Assembly (NCBI GenBank): GCA_050247075.1
Contig: JBFWUW010000032.1
Location: 1-64,000 of the forward strand
Source of the DNA: JBFWUW01 sp050247075
GTDB taxonomy: Bacteria > Planctomycetota > Planctomycetia > Pirellulales > JBFWUW01
Direction of reading: 5' to 3'
DNA: 64,000 bases
A program made the position numbers and the translations under genes. Shown here in pieces: positions 8,866 through 17,881 of this stretch. The notes beneath the pieces were generated by a model. It ran no database searches and was not told the DNA's origin. It worked only from the letters and a program-made list of their open reading frames with translations. How positions within the stretch are numbered: position 1 is the first letter of the stretch; every line of letters begins with the position of its first letter.

Positions 8866-9165
8866 GTCTGATACCTACGGACAACGCATGACAGAAGTTC
8901 CTAATGCCGAATGCGGCCAAGTCCCACAGTTTAGTTGGCGTGGTGGCCGTCGTCGAGACGAGTTCGGCGGCTTGGTGGGCATGTTCATGGGCGGATTTGC
9001 ACGGAAATTTTCCTCATGCGGAACATTAGGGTATGCTCGAAGGGATCGCGTTCGGTGGCTGCCTGGCCGTGTTAGCGGCAATACGGGCCGGCATGGCCGA
9101 TCGCTCCGCCTGTGCGCGTGGCCACCCATCGGAGCAGCATCCGCCAACTTTCAGGAGGCCCCTCC
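8866..9165. promoter_or_regulatory. Divergent promoter region, KS homologue / kinase
   Basis: This 300-base region separates two divergent genes, so both promoters should lie here. The only clear signal is the kinase ribosome site AGGAGG at 9153-9158. I could not assign -35/-10 boxes with confidence. Confidence 0.4.
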
Positions 9166-12100
9166 ATGCATTCTCCCGGCGAATCGTTGCCCCGCTCGCC
9201 GCGGCTCGTGCAGATTTGCCGGCAATTCAGGCAGCAGTGGGTGGCGGGCCGTTGGCCGCGGATTGAGGCCATTCTAGAGGCAGAGGCGGATACCGAGGCC
9301 GAACTCGACCGCGACTCGCTGTTGCGCGAACTGCTGGCGATTGAATTGCAGGCCCGCCAGTCGCGCGGCGATGCCCCCACGATCGCGGATTACACGGGCC
9401 GATTTCCCAACCAGTTGCCGATCCTGGAGGAAGTCTTCGCGGCGCACGCCGGCACTCCCCAGGTGGCGGCCACGGTGGACTTCAGTTTTCAACCGGACGA
9501 TACACGTGCGCCAGCAGCAGACGTGGAGACTGGCGCTGCTTCCGCCGCTACGCAACATGGCCCCACGCCGCACGCCAGGCAGTTTGGCGACTACGAGATT
9601 CTGGAGGAAATCGCCCGCGGCGGAATGGGGGTGGTGTACCGCGCGCGGCAGATGCGGTTGAATCGGATGGTGGCCCTGAAAATGATCAAGTCGGGCGATC
9701 TGGCCGACACGCACGAGGTGCAGCGATTCTTTGCCGAGGCGGAAGCGGCGGCCCGGCTGGAACATCCACACATCGTGCCGATCTACGAGATTGGCGAACA
9801 CCAAGGGCAGCACTTTTTCTCGATGAAGCTGGTGGAAGGGGCCAGCCTGAAGGCCCGCCTCGCCGAAGGGCCGATGCCGGCCCGCGAGGCCGCGGAGCTG
9901 TTAAAGCCGTTGGCCGCCGCGGTGCAGTTTGCCCACGAACGGGGCATTGTCCACCGCGATTTGAAGCCGGCCAACGTACTGCTGGACCGCCACGGCTGGC
10001 CGCGCGTGACCGACTTCGGCCTGGCCAAGCAATTTGGCGGAGATAGCGAACTGACCAAGAGCGGCCAGGTCATGGGCACCCCCAGCTACATGCCGCCGGA
10101 ACAAGCCGCCGGAGAGATCGGCCAGATTGGCCCGCATTCCGATGTCTATTCGCTCGGTGCCATTTTGTACTGCGCACTGACGGGCCGGCCGCCCTTTCAG
10201 GCGGCCAGCGTCATGGAGACCTTGCAACAGGTACAGAACCGCGAACCCGTCGCGCCGCGGCAGCTTAACCCTACCGTCGATCGCGACTTGGAAACGATCT
10301 GCTTGAAATGTCTGGAGAAGTCGCCCGCCAGGCGGTTTCCCTCGGCGCAGGCCTTGTCCGAGGAGTTGGACCGCTTTTTGCAAGACCTGCCGATTGTCTC
10401 ACGGCGGGCCACACCGGCCGAACGGGCCGTGAAATGGGCCCGCCGCCGGCCCGCGTTGGCTGCCTTGGCGATCGTCAGCGGGGTGGCCGCGCTGGCGGTC
10501 ACGGCGCTGGGCGTGGGGTTCTACTTTCATGGCCAACTGCGGGCGGAAAAGCTGGCCTCGGACCAGCAACGAGACCTGGCCCAAGCGGCCAAACAAGAAG
10601 CCGATCAGCAGCGCAACGCCGCCCAGGCTGCCCGCGACGGGCTGGCCAAGGAGAAGGTGGAAGTCGAACGGCAGCAAGCTCAAGTGGAACTTCAGCGGGA
10701 CCGGGTGCGGCGCGTGCTGTACTGCGCGGATATCAACCTGGCCGACCAGGCCTGGCAAGAGGCCGAGGTGGGCCGCATGATGCGGATATTGAACCGGCAG
10801 GTTCCCACCAACAACGAACCCGACCTGCGCGGGTTTGAATGGTATTACCTCAACCGGCTCTCTTATACGCAACAGTTGACGGTCTATCGCCACCGCTGGG
10901 CGACTGGCGATCAATGGCTTTCCCGCGGCACGGGTTTGGTGGCGGTGGGGAATAAACCGGTGCGCGTGTGGGAGGTCGGCACCGGCCAAATCTTGAACGT
11001 CTTCGACGCTCCCAACGAGCAGGCTTGGGCGCAGTGCGTGGCTTTGAGCGAGGACGGCAAAACGCTGGCCTTGGGCCGCTGGGACGGCACGCTGGAAGTC
11101 TGGGACCGCCTGGAGATGAAGCGGCGGTTTTCCGTGCCGGCCGCCTTTGGCACCGAACTACGCCAGCAGACAGTCGTGGGCTGCGTGGCGATGAACCCCG
11201 ACGCCACGCGGATTGCCACGGGCGAATTCGGCAACGACATGCGGCTGTGGGACAGCCAAGGCGAGTTGGTCCAGGTGCTGCAAGGACACACGGGCTCGGC
11301 CGGCGATCTCAAGTTCAGCCCCGATGGCAGCCAGTTGGCGACGGCTTCCTCGGACAGGTCGGTTCGCCTGTGGAACGGCACGACGGGTGAGTTCATGGGT
11401 GCCTTCGGGCCGTTGCCCTCGAACCCATTGTCCATCGCCTGGAGCAAGGACGGGCAACAACTGGCCATCGCCGGGTACGACGGAGAAATCGAACTGCGGA
11501 ACTTGAAGGACGCCAGCGTCGCACGGACCTTTCGCGGACATCGCGGATCGGCCAATGAAGTCGATTGGCATCCCGATGGCGGGCTGCTTGCCAGTTGCGG
11601 CCACGATGGCACCGTGCGGATCTGGAACGTGGCCGATGGCCGGCAAACGCACCTCATCCGCGGACATACCGATTACGTTTCCAACGTCGCCTGGCTGGCG
11701 GATGGAGAGCGCGTCGTCTCTACCGCTAACGACGGCACCTCGCGCGTCTGGAATGTCCACAACCGGCCCGAGCGGTTCGAATGGACGGGACACAACCACA
11801 ACGTCTCGTCGGTGTCTTTCCGGCCCGACGGGGATCAATTTGCCACCGCCGGCCGCGATGGAGCCTTGATCCTGTGGGAGACCGCCAGCGGCCGCATCGT
11901 CAAACAGTTGGGATGCGCCGCGCGCGGGCTGTGTGGCGTTGCCTGGACCCCGGACGGAAAAGGCATTTCCGCCGGGGGCGACGACGGCAATGTTTACGTC
12001 TGGGACCAAGAGAGCGGCCAACCGCGGGTGTTCGCCGGCCATACCGCTGGCATCCAGTCCTTGCGCTTTACGCCAGATGGCGGGCTGTTGGTTTCGGCCA

Positions 12101-12681
12101 GCAACGACCAGACCGCGAGGATCTGGGATGTGGCCAGCGGCGCGGCGGTGCGCGTATTGGAAGGCCATACCAACATGATCTTCGACATGGCACTTTCTCC
12201 CTCGGGCTTGCAAATCGCGACAGGGGGACACGACGGCAAGCTCAAATTGTGGGACACCATGACCGGCCAGCCGCAAGCGGAGCTGTCGATCTTCAACTTT
12301 CCCCGCTTGTGCTACAGCCCCGACGGCAGCCAATTGCTTACGCCCGGCATGGGATTTGATGTGTCGGTAATTAAAATAGCCGACAACTCCATGACCTCCT
12401 CGTTTGCCAACGGGCACGACCAGGGAGTCAGCACCATCGCCTACAGCCCCGACGGGCAGCGAATCGCCACCGGTTCGTACGACAAGTCGGTGCGGATTTG
12501 GGATGTGGAGACGGGCCAGCAATGCCTGGTGCTGCCGGCAACCGGGCCGGTTTACTGTTTGGCCTTCAGCCCCAACGGCCGCTGGCTGGTGGCCGGTTGC
12601 GACAACTCCACGCTGATCTGGGACAGCGGCCATGTTTCGGCGGGCAGCCACCTTGCCGGGAAGCAGCCGGCCGGCGATTAA
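9166..12681 (+). CDS. Membrane Ser/Thr kinase fused to a WD40 propeller domain
   Basis: This 1171-residue protein starts at ATG 9166, seven bases after AGGAGG. Residues 1-140 are an acidic helical N-terminal region (LLRELLAIELQARQ...). The kinase domain spans about 141-400: GGMGVVYRARQ (P-loop), VALKMIK (Lys), HRDLKPANVLL near 262, DFGLAK near 282, GTPSYMPPEQ. One membrane span (ALAALAIVSGVAALAV) near 430-450 leads into a Gln/Ala/Glu-rich coiled coil (about 460-520) and a C-terminal half of WD40 repeats (many ending in RIWDV, RLWNG, KLWDT), enough for about two propellers. This is the planctomycete PknB-WD40 receptor architecture: cytoplasmic kinase with the WD40 part on the other side of the membrane. 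Ligand unknown. Confidence 0.92.
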   Translation: MHSPGESLPRSPRLVQICRQFRQQWVAGRWPRIEAILEAEADTEAELDRDSLLRELLAIELQARQSRGDAPTIADYTGRFPNQLPILEEVFAAHAGTPQVAATVDFSFQPDDTRAPAADVETGAASAATQHGPTPHARQFGDYEILEEIARGGMGVVYRARQMRLNRMVALKMIKSGDLADTHEVQRFFAEAEAAARLEHPHIVPIYEIGEHQGQHFFSMKLVEGASLKARLAEGPMPAREAAELLKPLAAAVQFAHERGIVHRDLKPANVLLDRHGWPRVTDFGLAKQFGGDSELTKSGQVMGTPSYMPPEQAAGEIGQIGPHSDVYSLGAILYCALTGRPPFQAASVMETLQQVQNREPVAPRQLNPTVDRDLETICLKCLEKSPARRFPSAQALSEELDRFLQDLPIVSRRATPAERAVKWARRRPALAALAIVSGVAALAVTALGVGFYFHGQLRAEKLASDQQRDLAQAAKQEADQQRNAAQAARDGLAKEKVEVERQQAQVELQRDRVRRVLYCADINLADQAWQEAEVGRMMRILNRQVPTNNEPDLRGFEWYYLNRLSYTQQLTVYRHRWATGDQWLSRGTGLVAVGNKPVRVWEVGTGQILNVFDAPNEQAWAQCVALSEDGKTLALGRWDGTLEVWDRLEMKRRFSVPAAFGTELRQQTVVGCVAMNPDATRIATGEFGNDMRLWDSQGELVQVLQGHTGSAGDLKFSPDGSQLATASSDRSVRLWNGTTGEFMGAFGPLPSNPLSIAWSKDGQQLAIAGYDGEIELRNLKDASVARTFRGHRGSANEVDWHPDGGLLASCGHDGTVRIWNVADGRQTHLIRGHTDYVSNVAWLADGERVVSTANDGTSRVWNVHNRPERFEWTGHNHNVSSVSFRPDGDQFATAGRDGALILWETASGRIVKQLGCAARGLCGVAWTPDGKGISAGGDDGNVYVWDQESGQPRVFAGHTAGIQSLRFTPDGGLLVSASNDQTARIWDVASGAAVRVLEGHTNMIFDMALSPSGLQIATGGHDGKLKLWDTMTGQPQAELSIFNFPRLCYSPDGSQLLTPGMGFDVSVIKIADNSMTSSFANGHDQGVSTIAYSPDGQRIATGSYDKSVRIWDVETGQQCLVLPATGPVYCLAFSPNGRWLVAGCDNSTLIWDSGHVSAGSHLAGKQPAGD

Positions 12682-12878
12682 GGGTGGCTGGAGAGAAGGG
12701 TGGCTGGCGTCTGACCACCGGGAAGGCCCAGCGGAGTGGCATTGCAATCAGAAACGCCAATGGACGCCGACGCGGGGAACTTGGTTGGAGGATCAATCCC
12801 GCTCTCGCCATTCGCTGCACTACTAACCTAGCCACCATTCGCCACGGGTCACGGCAACCGCGTCGCGAGAGCCAGAGC

Positions 12879-13484
12879 TTACCGCGCAGTGCGTTTATTC
12901 GGCTGAAGTTCGCGGTGCCGAAAACACTCCACCAGGTGGTCGTTTACCATTCCCACTGCCTGCATGAAGGCGTAGCAAATGGTGCTGCCGACGAAGCGAA
13001 AGCCGCGCCGTTTCAGTTCCTTGCTCATGGCGTCCGACTCCGGCGTACAGGCCGGTACTTCCCCCATGCCGCGGCGGGTGTTTTGGATTGGCACGCCCCC
13101 CACGAATTTCCAGATGAACGAATCGAAGCCGCCGAACTCGCTTTGCACATCCAGAAACGCTTGGGCATTGTCGATGGCGGAGGAGATCTTCAACCGGTTG
13201 CGGACGATGCCGGCATTGCCGAGCAGGGCCGCTTGCTGCTTCCGGCCGTACCTGGCGACCAGGGCCGGATCGAACTGGCTGAAAGCAGCGCGGTAGTTCT
13301 CGCGCTTCTTCAGGATGGTGGACCAGCTCAGCCCCGCTTGTGCCCCTTCCAGAATTAGAAACTCAAACAGCACTCGGTCGTCATGCACCGGCACGCCCCA
13401 CTCCAGATCGTGATAGGCCGCGTACTGCTCGCCCTGCGCCCAGGGGCAGCGAGTCCGTTCAGCGGCTGTGCGCGGGGTTGTCAT
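12879..13484 (-). CDS. tag: DNA-3-methyladenine glycosylase I
   Basis: The protein has about 201 residues from ATG 13484. RCPWAQGEQYAAYHDLEWGV is the Tag N-terminus with the zinc-binding Cys and the conserved YHD-EWG block. LILEGAQAGLSWSTILKKR and FIWKFVGG follow in the expected order, and the C-terminus has the remaining zinc ligand region (CYAFMQAVGMVNDH). It removes 3-methyladenine from alkylated DNA. It is a single-gene unit, with a palindromic repeat immediately upstream (13511-13546). Confidence 0.92.
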   Translation of the reverse strand: MTTPRTAAERTRCPWAQGEQYAAYHDLEWGVPVHDDRVLFEFLILEGAQAGLSWSTILKKRENYRAAFSQFDPALVARYGRKQQAALLGNAGIVRNRLKISSAIDNAQAFLDVQSEFGGFDSFIWKFVGGVPIQNTRRGMGEVPACTPESDAMSKELKRRGFRFVGSTICYAFMQAVGMVNDHLVECFRHRELQPNKRTAR

Positions 13485-13510
13485 GCGGCCAACAACATCG
13501 TCGTGATTAT

Positions 13511-13600
13511 CTCCCTCTCCCGAAGCACCGGGAGAGGGAGCGGCGGAGATTGGTACGCCATTCAATACTCAATCGGCGATGGAATCGCCTCCTACAGATC
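13511..13600. repeat. Palindromic repeat fragments upstream of tag
   Basis: CTCCCTCTCCCGAAGCACCG followed by GGAGAGGGAG is a half-copy of the CCCTCTCCC family. Directly after it, GGCGATGGAATCGCCTCCTA (about 13576) belongs to the GGAGGCGATTCC family, and GGCGATTGGTACGCC occurs twice around it. Confidence 0.6.
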
Positions 13601-13629
13601 GGCGATTGGTACGCCGCCGACAGATCTGC

Positions 13630-14115
13630 TTAGTGCCCTTCGCCGTGATCGCCCAATTGTTGAGAGAGATACAACTGAATGCCGACCTCCTTGATTACGC
13701 CCAGTTGCGTTTCCAGCCAATCGACGTGCTCTTCCGACTCCACCAGAATCCGCTCCATCAGTTCGCGGGTGCCGCCATCTTTTTCGGCGCTGCACAGCAC
13801 CACGGCGTCGTTGTAGGTGTTGACGCCCTTGGTCTCCAGCACCAGGTCGTGCTCAAACTGCTCCTTGACGTTCGTCCCCACGCGGATCACGTCGTAGCGG
13901 GCAATCTCGGGCGTTCCCTCCAGGAACAAGATGCGGTCGATAATCATCTCGGCATGCTTCATTTCGCCCATCGACTCGACATAGTGCTTTTTCGCCAGCT
14001 TGTCGTAGCCCCAGTTCTTGCACATCTTGGCCTGGCAAAAGTATTGATTGATGGCGGTTAGTTCGATGGTCAGCGCGGCGTTGAGCGCGTCGATGATTTT
14101 TTGCTTGCCTTGCAT
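13630..14115 (-). CDS. bfr: Bacterioferritin
   Basis: This 161-residue protein is full length for the family. The diiron ligands appear in order: E18 (TIELTAINQY), E51 and H54 (GEMKHAEMI), then a Glu in the third helix and EEHVDWLETQ in the fourth. Met52 lies at the usual heme-ligand position. It stores iron as a 24-mer in the cytoplasm. It begins at ATG 14115, with GGTGCAAC upstream as a weak ribosome site. No bacterioferritin-associated ferredoxin is nearby. Confidence 0.95.
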   Translation of the reverse strand: MQGKQKIIDALNAALTIELTAINQYFCQAKMCKNWGYDKLAKKHYVESMGEMKHAEMIIDRILFLEGTPEIARYDVIRVGTNVKEQFEHDLVLETKGVNTYNDAVVLCSAEKDGGTRELMERILVESEEHVDWLETQLGVIKEVGIQLYLSQQLGDHGEGH

Positions 14116-14608
14116 GTTGCACCTCTATGTGAAAAGAGTTGTCGGATTTTATCCGGAAAATAGGTCTGGCTGGCGGCGGCCGCGACATGCGCCCGTGTGG
14201 GATTTATACGGGTCTGACGACGTGCGTCAATGGACCACGTGCCGGAATTTGCCTGATGGAACCGCGTATCGTGATGATTACGACGACGCATGGAGAATGA
14301 GTCTCAGTTCGGCCCGCATACTGGCCAGGCCTCGTGAATACCACGCATCGAACGAATCCAACGAATAGAAATTGGCCAAAACAGTTTCCGCCAAGTTGCT
14401 GACCGCCCCTATCGTGCCCGGCGGATTTCCATTCGAGAAACTCATTCGTTCGATTCGTTCAATGCGTGGTTCTTCTTCTGGCAATGGACAGTCTGGAACC
14501 CGTGGGCGATGCCGTGGAGGCCGGGTGGGATATCGACAACGGTGGGAAAGCGCGGGCGGTACGTGTCTCGGTGGGCCATCGATGGCCGCTTGTCCCACCC
14601 TACCGCGC
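14116..14608. other. Intergenic region containing a palindromic element
   Basis: The stretch holds the bfr upstream region and the 129-base inverted-repeat element at 14341-14469 (separate entry). TCGGATTTTATCCGGA at about 14141 is a small palindrome close to the bfr start and could be an operator, but I cannot match it to a known site. No gene is supported. Confidence 0.4.
14341..14469. repeat. Inverted-repeat element, family A copy 1
   Basis: The left arm (14341-14366, CCACGCATCGAACGAATCCA...) and right arm (14444-14469, ending CGTTCAATGCGTGG) are inverted repeats matching at 24 of 26 positions. The centre is 77 bases and includes GGCGGATTTCC, which also occurs as GGCGGATTCC in copy 2 at 22902-23029. 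Size and arms fit a miniature inverted-repeat element or a long RNA hairpin. Confidence 0.75.
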
Positions 14609-15373
14609 CTACCGTGCCAGATGCGCGTCGATCGCGGTTAGCGCGGTGCCGATGCCGCAGTGCAGCACCACTTCGGCCAGGTCGTCCTGCGGAGTGGCAT
14701 CGCGGTTGATGATGATGAGTTTGCCGCCGTGGCGCTGCGCCAGACGAGGCAGGCTGGCGGCAGGTTCCACCACCAGGGATGAACCGAGGGCCAGGAAGAG
14801 ATCGGCCTGTTTGGCCAGGCGGGTGGCTTCGTACATCACGTCGGGGGGCAGTATCTGGCCGAACGACACCGTGGCGTGCTTCATGAATCCACCGCAGGCC
14901 AGGCAGAGCGGCGGCTCGCCGGTGGCCAGAAACTGCTGCACGAGCGGATCGGCCGGCGAGCGCTGCCCGCACTCCACGCAGGCGATCTCGCGGGCCGTGC
15001 CATGCAGTTCCAGCACGGTGCGGTTGCCGGCCTCCTGATGCAGCCCGTCGATGTTTTGCGTAATCACGGCTTGCAGCCGGCCGCTGGCTTCCCAACGGGC
15101 CAGCACGGCATGTCCCAGGTTGGGCCGGGCCGCGGCAAAGTCGCGATGGGCTTCAGCCTTTTGCCGCCAATACTCCAGCCGTGCGTCGGCACTCTCCAGA
15201 AATTCCTGGTAATAGACGGTGCGGTACTTGGTCCAAACGCCGCCCGGCGAGCGGAAGTCGGGGATGCCGCTCTCCGTGCTAATTCCCGCGCCGCTGAAGG
15301 CCACCACGCGCCGCGATGCCAAGAGGAGTTCCGCCACCCGTTGCAAATCCCGCGACAGAGGCGTTTCACTCAT
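14609..15373 (-). CDS. Sir2-family NAD-dependent protein deacylase
   Basis: The protein has 254 residues from ATG 15373. VVAFSGAGISTESGIPDFRS is the NAD-binding signature, ITQNIDGLHQEAG the catalytic core, and LELHGTAREIACVECG holds the catalytic His and the first zinc Cys pair. CLACGG completes the zinc site, and GSSLVVEPAASLP binds NAD. YRTVYYQEF and the general layout suit bacterial CobB-type enzymes; the substrate (acetyl or other acyl lysine) is not decided. The start overlaps the stop of the peptidase gene upstream by 8 bases, so the two are translationally coupled. Confidence 0.92.
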   Translation of the reverse strand: MSETPLSRDLQRVAELLLASRRVVAFSGAGISTESGIPDFRSPGGVWTKYRTVYYQEFLESADARLEYWRQKAEAHRDFAAARPNLGHAVLARWEASGRLQAVITQNIDGLHQEAGNRTVLELHGTAREIACVECGQRSPADPLVQQFLATGEPPLCLACGGFMKHATVSFGQILPPDVMYEATRLAKQADLFLALGSSLVVEPAASLPRLAQRHGGKLIIINRDATPQDDLAEVVLHCGIGTALTAIDAHLAR

Positions 15374-17039
15374 GGCGGTCGGCGGTGCCGGTTTGGGCTG
15401 CTTTGATGGATGCCCGCGGCGCACGCTTGATCTTTACGTCGGCCGAACCAATGGCGAAGGAATCGTGCCCCTCGACAAACACGCGAAGATGGCAAGGGCC
15501 GTGGGCGTCGATAGGCACGTCCAGAGAGAGCGTGAACACGCCATCCACGGCTTCGGTTTGCTTGCTGTTCAATCGGGGATCGTTGGCCTGCCGGTAAACT
15601 TGTTCGTAGTCGGCCAGTGAGGCGGCGTCTTCCAGGTATGCATCGCGCGGCGGCGGCCGAAAGGTCAAGCGGTCGCGGCGCACGACCAGCTCGCAGGTGC
15701 AGCGTCCATCCACGCTGCTGGTTCCGCTGATTTCCAGCCGCTCGCCGGCGGTGGCCGTGGTCACGGTTTGCAGCAGCACTTGCCCAGGCTGGGCAATTCT
15801 CAGCAGCGGGTCGCCCAACAGGTTGAACAGGGCCAGATGCTCGGCCCGCTCCGCGGCCAGGTCGTCGGACTGGGGGTTCATGGCGGTGGCGGCGGCGTCC
15901 ATGCCCCGGCTGAAGTCATCGTCGCGGCCTTTGAGCATGGTGTTGCGCTTGGCGTGCAGCAGCAGCTCGCCCAAGGTCGCCCGCTGGGCTTGAAAGCATT
16001 CTTGCATCAGTTCGTTGCCGAATACGGTCATGGCATACGGCATGGTGACGCGCGAACCGCAGACCACGGCCACCGGCCCGCCGTCGGTTCGCAGCAGTTC
16101 CTCGGCCAGGCAATCTTGCCGGGCATCAAACGCGCCAGAATAACACGACAAGAACAGGGCGATCGGCGGCCCGCCACGATTGGCCAGCCGCGGCATGTCC
16201 TCGGCCCGCAGTATGGGATAGGCGGCGGTGGGGACGCGCATCGCATCGACATGGCGGATGCTGCCATGCCCCATGTAGATCCAGAACAGGCCCCCTTCGT
16301 TCAAACGGTCCAGCGTTGTCTGTTGGAACCGGGGAGGCGCGGGGCAGTAGGGGCTTTGCCAGCTTCCGTAGGTCATCGACGTGGCATACGCGGCGGGCAC
16401 GCCTTCCGTAATCAGGCGGCGGGCCCATTGTTCCATGGCCGCATCGATCAACGGGCCAAAGCCCCCCAGCCCTCCCACGAAATGAATTTTTTGCCGCCAC
16501 GCGCCGTAGCCGGTTTGGGTTTCGTAGTGCAATATTTTTTGCACGATCGTTTCCAACTCGGCGGGCGAGTCGGCCGTCAGGCGGCCCACGGCCAGGTCGG
16601 GCACGCCGTCGTCATCCAGATCGGCATAGCCGTTGTCGGTGCAGATATGGGGCTCGGAACCAAACAGCACGTTGACCTTCGCCTCGATATGCCCGGCCGC
16701 CGTGGCCTGGCTGCGCGGCGCACCACTCTCGGAAGCCGCCGGCCCGGCATCCCCCACCAGCAACACAAACTTCACCGGCTGCTGGCTGGCGGATTGGCGG
16801 ATGCGGGCTTGGATATCGGCGGAAGTGCCCCGGTTGGACAGTAATTCTATTTGGTGCCCTTGCCCCTCTCGATGGGTCAACCAGGGTGCCAAAGCGGGCC
16901 GGAACTCGGGCGGGCATACCACCAGCACATCGGCCGCATTAAGAAAGCCTGGCATGAACGGCCCCGCCAGCAACGCTAGCATGCTAGCCAAAAGCAACCT
17001 GAATCGGCGGAAGTGGCCCAGGCGGAAGCGTTTAGGCAT
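15366..17039 (-). CDS. Secreted gingipain-like (C25/caspase-fold) peptidase
   Basis: The protein has 557 residues. The N-terminus (RLLLASMLALLAGPFMPGF) is a signal peptide, followed by ADVLVVCPPEFRPALAPW, the start of a peptidase C25 domain. The catalytic pair is visible: WIYMGHGSIRHVDAM carries the His and PIALFLSCYSGAFDA the nucleophile Cys. An EF-hand-like acidic strip (DNGYADLDDDGVPDLAVGR) is also typical of C25. After the catalytic domain comes a beta-rich C-terminal region, as in secreted proteases. It is translationally coupled to the sirtuin downstream, an odd pairing of an exported protease and a cytoplasmic deacylase. ATG 17039 precedes the signal. Confidence 0.85.
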   Translation of the reverse strand: MPKRFRLGHFRRFRLLLASMLALLAGPFMPGFLNAADVLVVCPPEFRPALAPWLTHREGQGHQIELLSNRGTSADIQARIRQSASQQPVKFVLLVGDAGPAASESGAPRSQATAAGHIEAKVNVLFGSEPHICTDNGYADLDDDGVPDLAVGRLTADSPAELETIVQKILHYETQTGYGAWRQKIHFVGGLGGFGPLIDAAMEQWARRLITEGVPAAYATSMTYGSWQSPYCPAPPRFQQTTLDRLNEGGLFWIYMGHGSIRHVDAMRVPTAAYPILRAEDMPRLANRGGPPIALFLSCYSGAFDARQDCLAEELLRTDGGPVAVVCGSRVTMPYAMTVFGNELMQECFQAQRATLGELLLHAKRNTMLKGRDDDFSRGMDAAATAMNPQSDDLAAERAEHLALFNLLGDPLLRIAQPGQVLLQTVTTATAGERLEISGTSSVDGRCTCELVVRRDRLTFRPPPRDAYLEDAASLADYEQVYRQANDPRLNSKQTEAVDGVFTLSLDVPIDAHGPCHLRVFVEGHDSFAIGSADVKIKRAPRASIKAAQTGTADRHE

Positions 17040-17291
17040 GATGCATCTCGCGGAGGTCGAGGCGTCCTTGGCCAGCAAAGGAAGTCTACCCACGCGGTCA
17101 ACCTGCCCGCAAGGCGAACCTGGGCGCGGGGGAAGATCGAAAGCCGATTGCCGCCGTCGGAAACGACTGCTACAGGGCGAATTTACGATCGGGCCAACCT
17201 TTAGGGTTGCATCGGCGGTATTGCCGGCTACGCTAACGGATCAGCCTTTATTGTTGCATTGAACTCAATAGCTTCCCGTGGAGGAATATCC

Positions 17292-17873
17292 ATGTTTCGC
17301 ACGACCGCGTCTGCTGCCGCCCTGTTGGCCTGTGCCGCCATGTTCGTCTGGGCGGCCGATGAATCGCCCAAGCCCAAGGACGCCAAAGCGGGTGACACGC
17401 AAAAGGTTCGCCTGCATGTCAGCGGGGCCTATTGCCTGGGCTGCGCCGGTGTGTTGACCGATGCCTTGGCCGATGGGGGCGTGGAGAACGCCACCAAAGT
17501 GCCAGCCAATCGCGCCCGCGGGTACGTGATTGTCTTGGGTGATATCGCCAAGGATTTCGACCTGAGCAAGCTGGCCGTGGCCGTGAACGAAGCCGACACA
17601 CCCCACAAAAAGCAAGCCAAGCCGGGCGTGGCGTTGGAACTCTTTGCCTCTTTGGATGAGACCACCGCCCCTAAAGCGGTCGAGGCCCTAGCCGATATCA
17701 AGGGGGTCGATGCCAAGCATTCGTCGGCCAACGTCGAGACAGGTGCCATCAGCATCAAGCTCTCGGGCGAGGAAAAAGTCACGGTTGCCAGCTTGATCGG
17801 CGCACTCAAGAAGGGTGGCATCGACGCCAAGGTAGTCACCGACGCCCCAGCACCCGTCGAAGAGGCTGAATAA
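17292..17873 (+). CDS. Exported heavy-metal-associated (HMA-like) protein
   Basis: This 193-residue protein starts at ATG 17292, with GGAGG about 10 bases before it. A signal peptide (ASAAALLACAAMFVWA) with a LLAC box makes it either a lipoprotein or a Sec-secreted protein. After a Lys-rich linker, VRLHVSGAYCLGCAGVLTDAL is an HMA-like metal-binding loop with a CxxC pair near residue 47. A second ferredoxin-like repeat (ALELFASLDETTAPKAVEAL) lacks cysteines. It may bind copper or another soft metal in the periplasm. It converges with the ClC gene. Confidence 0.75.
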   Translation: MFRTTASAAALLACAAMFVWAADESPKPKDAKAGDTQKVRLHVSGAYCLGCAGVLTDALADGGVENATKVPANRARGYVIVLGDIAKDFDLSKLAVAVNEADTPHKKQAKPGVALELFASLDETTAPKAVEALADIKGVDAKHSSANVETGAISIKLSGEEKVTVASLIGALKKGGIDAKVVTDAPAPVEEAE

Positions 17874-17881
17874 ACTGCCGC

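Noticed and set aside
11158..12747. 529-residue open frame opposite the WD40 region
   Set aside because: The antisense frame of the repeated WD40 sequence; no protein-like motifs.
14135..14165. TCGGATTTTATCCGGA palindrome as a Fur-type iron box upstream of bfr
   Set aside because: It does not match a recognisable Fur consensus and is short; kept only as a note in the intergenic entry.
15768..16844. 358-residue plus-strand open frame opposite the C25 peptidase
   Set aside because: No motif and fully antisense to a gene with catalytic residues and a signal peptide.
14609..17039. Sirtuin plus caspase-fold peptidase as an antiphage system
   Set aside because: The peptidase has a signal peptide and C25-type secreted architecture, the sirtuin looks like a plain CobB-type enzyme, and no other defence gene is nearby.
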